The notes beneath the pieces were generated by a model. It was not told the DNA's origin. It made no database searches and worked only from the letters and a program-made list of their open reading frames with translations. The translations under genes and the position numbers were made by a program. 8,319 nucleotides of DNA from Gemmatimonadales bacterium (GTDB taxonomy: Bacteria; Gemmatimonadota; Gemmatimonadetes; Gemmatimonadales; GWC2-71-9): the NCBI GenBank assembly GCA_025929805.1, contig JAICPP010000146.1:1-8319 (forward strand), read 5' to 3'. This document shows positions 6,048 through 8,319 of the stretch, piece after piece; within the stretch, counting starts at the first letter, position 1; each line of letters starts with the position of its first letter.

Positions 6048-6190
6048 CGTTCCGCTGCTTGCCCCACCAGGAATGGAGTATAGCCGAAGCCGGGCACCAA
6101 CTCGCCGGTCGGTTCCTGTTCGTCCAGGTGAACCGGACACCATTGATGATCGAGAGGGAATCACGAAAAGATCGTCTCAGATTGAAAATA

Positions 6191-6202
6191 CGTGCTAGCA
6201 CG
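6191..6202. repeat. 12-bp perfect palindrome (candidate operator)
   Basis: CGTGCTAGCACG is its own reverse complement. It lies in the divergent region between the aldolase-family gene and the secreted barrel gene, just upstream of the candidate promoter at 6227-6255. The position suits a dimeric regulator; binding is inference. Confidence 0.4.
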
Positions 6203-6226
6203 AGGTGGTTGTGGAACCGAAATGAT

Positions 6227-6255
6227 TTGCAGGCGTTCAGCAAACGTGATATAAG
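6227..6255 (+). promoter_or_regulatory. Candidate sigma-70-type promoter for the secreted barrel gene
   Basis: TTGCAG (6227-6232) and TATAAG (6250-6255) are separated by 17 nt. The -10 matches the consensus at 5 of 6 positions and the -35 at 3 of 6. Transcription would begin near 6262 and leave a leader of about 60 nt before TTG 6324. The second gene, at 7663, could be read from the same promoter. Confidence 0.42.
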
Positions 6256-6270
6256 ACTCTGAGTTCAAGA

Positions 6271-6282
6271 CTGTACGTACAG
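6271..6282. repeat. 12-bp perfect palindrome just downstream of the candidate promoter
   Basis: CTGTACGTACAG is its own reverse complement. It begins about 10 nt after the predicted transcription start of the secreted barrel gene. That is a position where a bound repressor could block initiation. A short RNA stem is the alternative. The core TGTACGTACA differs from the palindrome at 6191-6202, so the two are not copies of one site. Confidence 0.42.
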
Positions 6283-6310
6283 ACCAAGGAGGGGACACGA
6301 AACAGTAGGG

Positions 6311-6317
6311 AAAGGAG
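6311..6317 (+). promoter_or_regulatory. Shine-Dalgarno supporting a TTG start
   Basis: AAAGGAG is followed by a 6-nt spacer and TTG at 6324. This supports the TTG over the later ATG at 6369, and only the TTG reading includes the positively charged n-region of the signal peptide. Confidence 0.65.
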
Positions 6318-6323
6318 AGTTGT

Positions 6324-7553
6324 TTGGGGAGGGGAAAATCGGCGGGGAATGCCCGCCGAATTGGGGCGATGCTGGTGTTTCTCCTCGCCGCGCTGCCGCT
6401 CACAACCGGCGCGGCACTTGCGGAGAATCAAGACGCAACCGCTTCCTATGCCACCACGCCGACCACCTACTCGGTAACGTTTCGCGTCTTTGCCCACCGG
6501 GAAGGGCTTGTCGGCCACACCACCGCCAACGGCCATGTGATCCAAGAAAACGACCATTTCGTCGCGCTTCCCTGTCGTTGCGTGCTGTCCAGCAAAGACG
6601 GGCATGAATTCGAGGTCAAGATCGAGTACAACGGCCGGGCAGCGATCGCGCCGGTCTGGGATGTCGGCCCCTGGAACATCGATGACAATTACTGGGATCC
6701 GCCCGAGCAACGGAAATGGTCCGGGATCCCCCAGGGAGTGCCGGAAGCGGCTGCGGCATTCACCAACGGGTACAACGGCGGCTTGGATGGCTCCGGACGG
6801 GAGGTGCGGAGCCCGGCGGGAATCGATATCGGTGACGGCACCTTCTACGACCTTGGCATGACCAGTTCCGATTGGGTTAATGTCACGTTCCTCTGGACCC
6901 ACCCGTCGATCGAGCAACTCCCGCCGCTCCCAGCCGGCTATGAAGATATTCCGACGAGCTTCTTCGGCCAGCGGCCGCCCCTGGACCCAGTCGGGCCAAA
7001 GACGGGATACACCTACTTCCCGGAGACCGGCCACAACGTAACGGGCCCGATCCTGGAGTACTGGTCCAACCTGGGCGGATGGCGGAATCTCGGTCTTCCG
7101 ATCACAGAACTCTTCCGCGAGATCCAGTCCGATGGCAGCATCCGGTTCGTCCAGTACTTTGAACGCTCGATCCTCCAGTACATCCCGCCAGAAGATGGCG
7201 GGCCGGCGCTGAGTTCTGATCTGGTCGGCTACAGTGCTACCGTGCCGCCAAGCGCCCGCGCTCCGATCGGGCCGTTCGAGTCTTCGAACGATCACTGGTA
7301 CTTCCCGCAGACCCAGCATTCGCTCAACTACGGGTTCAAGCAGGAGTGGGCCAGCCACGGCGGGTTGGCCACGTTCGGCTATCCGATCACCGAGGAGTTT
7401 TCGGGGGTGACATCGGACGGGCGGCCCTATGTGGCCCAGATCTTTGAACGCGCCCGCTTCGAGTGGTGGCCGGACAAGGTCGGGACCGGCGAGGAGATCA
7501 CCCACGGCCTCCTGGTTGTCGAACTGATGCGCGAGGCTGGCTGGATGAAATAG
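6324..7553 (+). CDS. Secreted RlpA-like double-psi beta-barrel protein with two C-terminal YFP/FER repeats
   Basis: This 409-aa exported protein starts at TTG. Residues 1-33 form a Sec signal peptide: basic MGRGKSAGNARR, hydrophobic AMLVFLLAALPLTTG, then ALA before ENQ as the likely cleavage site. About 50-190 resemble the RlpA-like double-psi barrel, with GHTTANG (64-70), LPCRC (82-86), VKIEYNGRAAIAPVWDVGPWN (split across 98-118) and PAGIDIGDGTFYDLGM (164-179). In RlpA-type proteins this fold binds or cleaves peptidoglycan glycan; activity here is unproven. Two repeats (229-289 and 324-384) align without gaps at a 95-residue offset, sharing YFP, YW/EW, GG, G.PITE.F and FER. The protein ends shortly after the second repeat, without a membrane anchor or LPXTG motif. 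It is probably cell-wall-associated or extracellular. It is followed 109 nt later by the 37-residue-repeat gene. Confidence 0.85.
   Translation: MGRGKSAGNARRIGAMLVFLLAALPLTTGAALAENQDATASYATTPTTYSVTFRVFAHREGLVGHTTANGHVIQENDHFVALPCRCVLSSKDGHEFEVKIEYNGRAAIAPVWDVGPWNIDDNYWDPPEQRKWSGIPQGVPEAAAAFTNGYNGGLDGSGREVRSPAGIDIGDGTFYDLGMTSSDWVNVTFLWTHPSIEQLPPLPAGYEDIPTSFFGQRPPLDPVGPKTGYTYFPETGHNVTGPILEYWSNLGGWRNLGLPITELFREIQSDGSIRFVQYFERSILQYIPPEDGGPALSSDLVGYSATVPPSARAPIGPFESSNDHWYFPQTQHSLNYGFKQEWASHGGLATFGYPITEEFSGVTSDGRPYVAQIFERARFEWWPDKVGTGEEITHGLLVVELMREAGWMK
7008..7190 (+). repeat. First C-terminal repeat of the secreted barrel protein
   Basis: This stretch encodes residues 229-289: YFPETGH, EYW, GGWRNLGLPITELF and QYFERSILQYIP. 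Relative to the second copy it has diverged at the aromatic and charged positions after FER (SILQY instead of ARFEW). Confidence 0.7.
7293..7475 (+). repeat. Second C-terminal repeat of the secreted barrel protein
   Basis: This stretch encodes residues 324-384: YFPQTQH, QEW, GGLATFGYPITEEF and QIFERARFEWWP. Every conserved position lies exactly 95 residues after its partner in the first copy, which points to an internal duplication kept in register. Confidence 0.7.
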
Positions 7554-7662
7554 GGCACCGGACATCGCGGTATGCGACATGCAGATCATCGCGGCACCTA
7601 CACATCCCGTAGACGGTGCCCGGCGGCATCACGACGATCGTTCCGTATGGAAGGAGCAAGCG
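7554..7662 (+). promoter_or_regulatory. 109-nt gap with a long-range inverted repeat
   Basis: GGGCACCG (7553-7560) can pair with CGGTGCCC (7614-7621), enclosing 53 nt. Inside, CATCGCGG occurs twice in direct orientation (7563-7570 and 7587-7594). The closed structure would end 29 nt before the Shine-Dalgarno at 7651-7656. No T-tract follows. It may separate expression of the two flanking genes; function is inferred. Confidence 0.33.
7651..7656 (+). promoter_or_regulatory. Shine-Dalgarno for the 37-residue-repeat protein
   Basis: AAGGAG lies 6 nt before ATG 7663. It fixes the start of the protein at the edge of its first repeat and shows that no signal peptide has been missed. Confidence 0.7.
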
Positions 7663-8319
7663 ATGGCGGCATGGCTCGACATCTGGGGTCCGGCCGATGA
7701 GGTGATCGCTGGCGGCCCGGCGATATTCGCCACCCAACGCGGGACCGGTGACATCTGGCAATACGCCGGCGAACTGGACGACTGGAAGCAGATCGGCGGC
7801 CCTGGGAACATGTTCGCGGTCAGCTTCAGTTACGAGGATGGGCAATACGTGCCCGTGCTGTTTGGGCTGGCCACGGACAGGCGGGCAGTGTACCAATACA
7901 GCGGCACCCCGATGCAATGGGAACGAATTGGTGGGCCGGCCGACCGGCTCTGGGGCAGTGGCCCCTACCTCTGCGCGACCGAACCCGGCAGTGGGAACCT
8001 CTGGCAGTACACCGGGACTCCGGAGCAGTGGACGCAGATCGGCGGCCCTGGATTCATGTTCACCCAGTCGCGCCATGGCTTATTCGGACTCTCCCCGGAT
8101 AAACAGGCGATCGTCTACTACACCGGCATGCCCTTGGAATGGGTATCGGTCGGCGGGTCGGCCGGTCAGATTATTGGGAGTCTTTTCAGACTCTTCGCGA
8201 CAGATCCGGATACCGGAGATCTCTATGAGTATGACGGGACTCCCGGGAATTGGACCCGGATCGGCGGACCAGCGAGCATGTTCGCGGCCTGCAGTGCTGA
8301 ACTCTTCAGCCTGGCCCCG
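7663..8319 (+). CDS. Tectonin-like repeat protein, probable beta-propeller (partial, right edge)
   Basis: There are 219 visible codons and no stop before the window ends. The protein is made of tandem units of the pattern GDIWQYAG....W..IGGPG.MFA: a [LIV][WY].Y.G segment, then a Trp four residues before the first Gly of the GGP-type turn. Trp anchors stand at 4, 41, 86, 123, 160 and 197, with spacings of 37, 45, 37, 37 and 37; the second unit carries an 8-residue insertion (SFSYEDGQYVPVL region). Five complete units and the start of a sixth are visible. Tectonin-type repeats of about this length build six- or seven-bladed propellers that bind glycans or proteins. There is no signal peptide (MAAWLDIWGPAD), so it is cytoplasmic or exported by another route. 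No catalytic motif is visible. It lies directly after the secreted barrel gene and may be co-transcribed. Confidence 0.85.
   Translation, partial: MAAWLDIWGPADEVIAGGPAIFATQRGTGDIWQYAGELDDWKQIGGPGNMFAVSFSYEDGQYVPVLFGLATDRRAVYQYSGTPMQWERIGGPADRLWGSGPYLCATEPGSGNLWQYTGTPEQWTQIGGPGFMFTQSRHGLFGLSPDKQAIVYYTGMPLEWVSVGGSAGQIIGSLFRLFATDPDTGDLYEYDGTPGNWTRIGGPASMFAACSAELFSLAP

Noticed and set aside
6237..7589. 450-codon minus-strand open frame across the secreted barrel gene
   Set aside because: The plus strand has a signal peptide, a placed Shine-Dalgarno and clear duplicated domains. The antisense product shows no domain or ribosome-binding site and reflects strand symmetry of the GC-rich codons.
7498..8076. 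192-codon minus-strand open frame across the repeat protein
   Set aside because: It is antisense to a strongly patterned 37-residue repeat protein and is only the mirror of that repeat.
7663..8319. CRISPR-like or satellite DNA repeat
   Set aside because: The periodicity is in the protein (37 residues, 111 nt) and the codons differ between copies, so it is a coding repeat, not a DNA array.

Overview
The window looks like chromosomal DNA of a high-GC bacterium with densely packed genes, GC-rich third codon positions and some GTG and TTG starts. The best clue to the host is the secreted protein at 6324-7553. Its RlpA-like barrel followed by YFP...GGxxxxGxPITExF...FER repeats is a style I associate with Chloroflexota of the Thermomicrobia type. 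That placement is an inference from protein style, not from a marker gene. I see no rRNA, tRNA, CRISPR array, transposase or phage gene.

Layout from left to right. (1) The probable C-terminal end of a plus-strand gene enters at the left edge and stops at 135-137, inside a perfect 20-bp palindrome. (2) A minus-strand two-component operon follows: a multi-pass membrane histidine kinase (824-2503) and a NarL/LuxR-type response regulator (177-827), joined by a 4-nt GTGA overlap. (3) A 615-nt divergent intergenic region holds an AT-rich island, a possible 16-codon leader and a bulged hairpin. (4) A small soluble protein resembling the FtsH (M41) peptidase domain without its AAA or membrane parts lies at 3119-3625. 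(5) A minus-strand 87-aa protein with two CxxC pairs lies at 3738-4001. (6) A plus-strand alpha-helical, HEAT-like repeat protein (4309-5373) runs tail to tail, with one base between stops, into (7) a minus-strand class II aldolase/adducin-type protein (5375-6034). (8) A divergent regulatory region with two 12-bp palindromes and a candidate promoter precedes (9) the secreted barrel protein (6324-7553). (10) A protein of 37-residue Trp/IGGP repeats, probably a tectonin-like beta-propeller, starts at 7663 and runs off the right edge.

How the genes work together. Only the kinase/regulator pair is clearly one functional unit. The secreted barrel protein and the propeller protein are codirectional, 109 nt apart, and may share the promoter near 6227-6255; their joint role is unknown. 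The other genes look like independent single-gene units. No complete novel system is evident. The items most worth a second look are the 37-residue repeat protein, the aldolase lacking one canonical zinc histidine, and the stand-alone M41-like peptidase with its possible leader.
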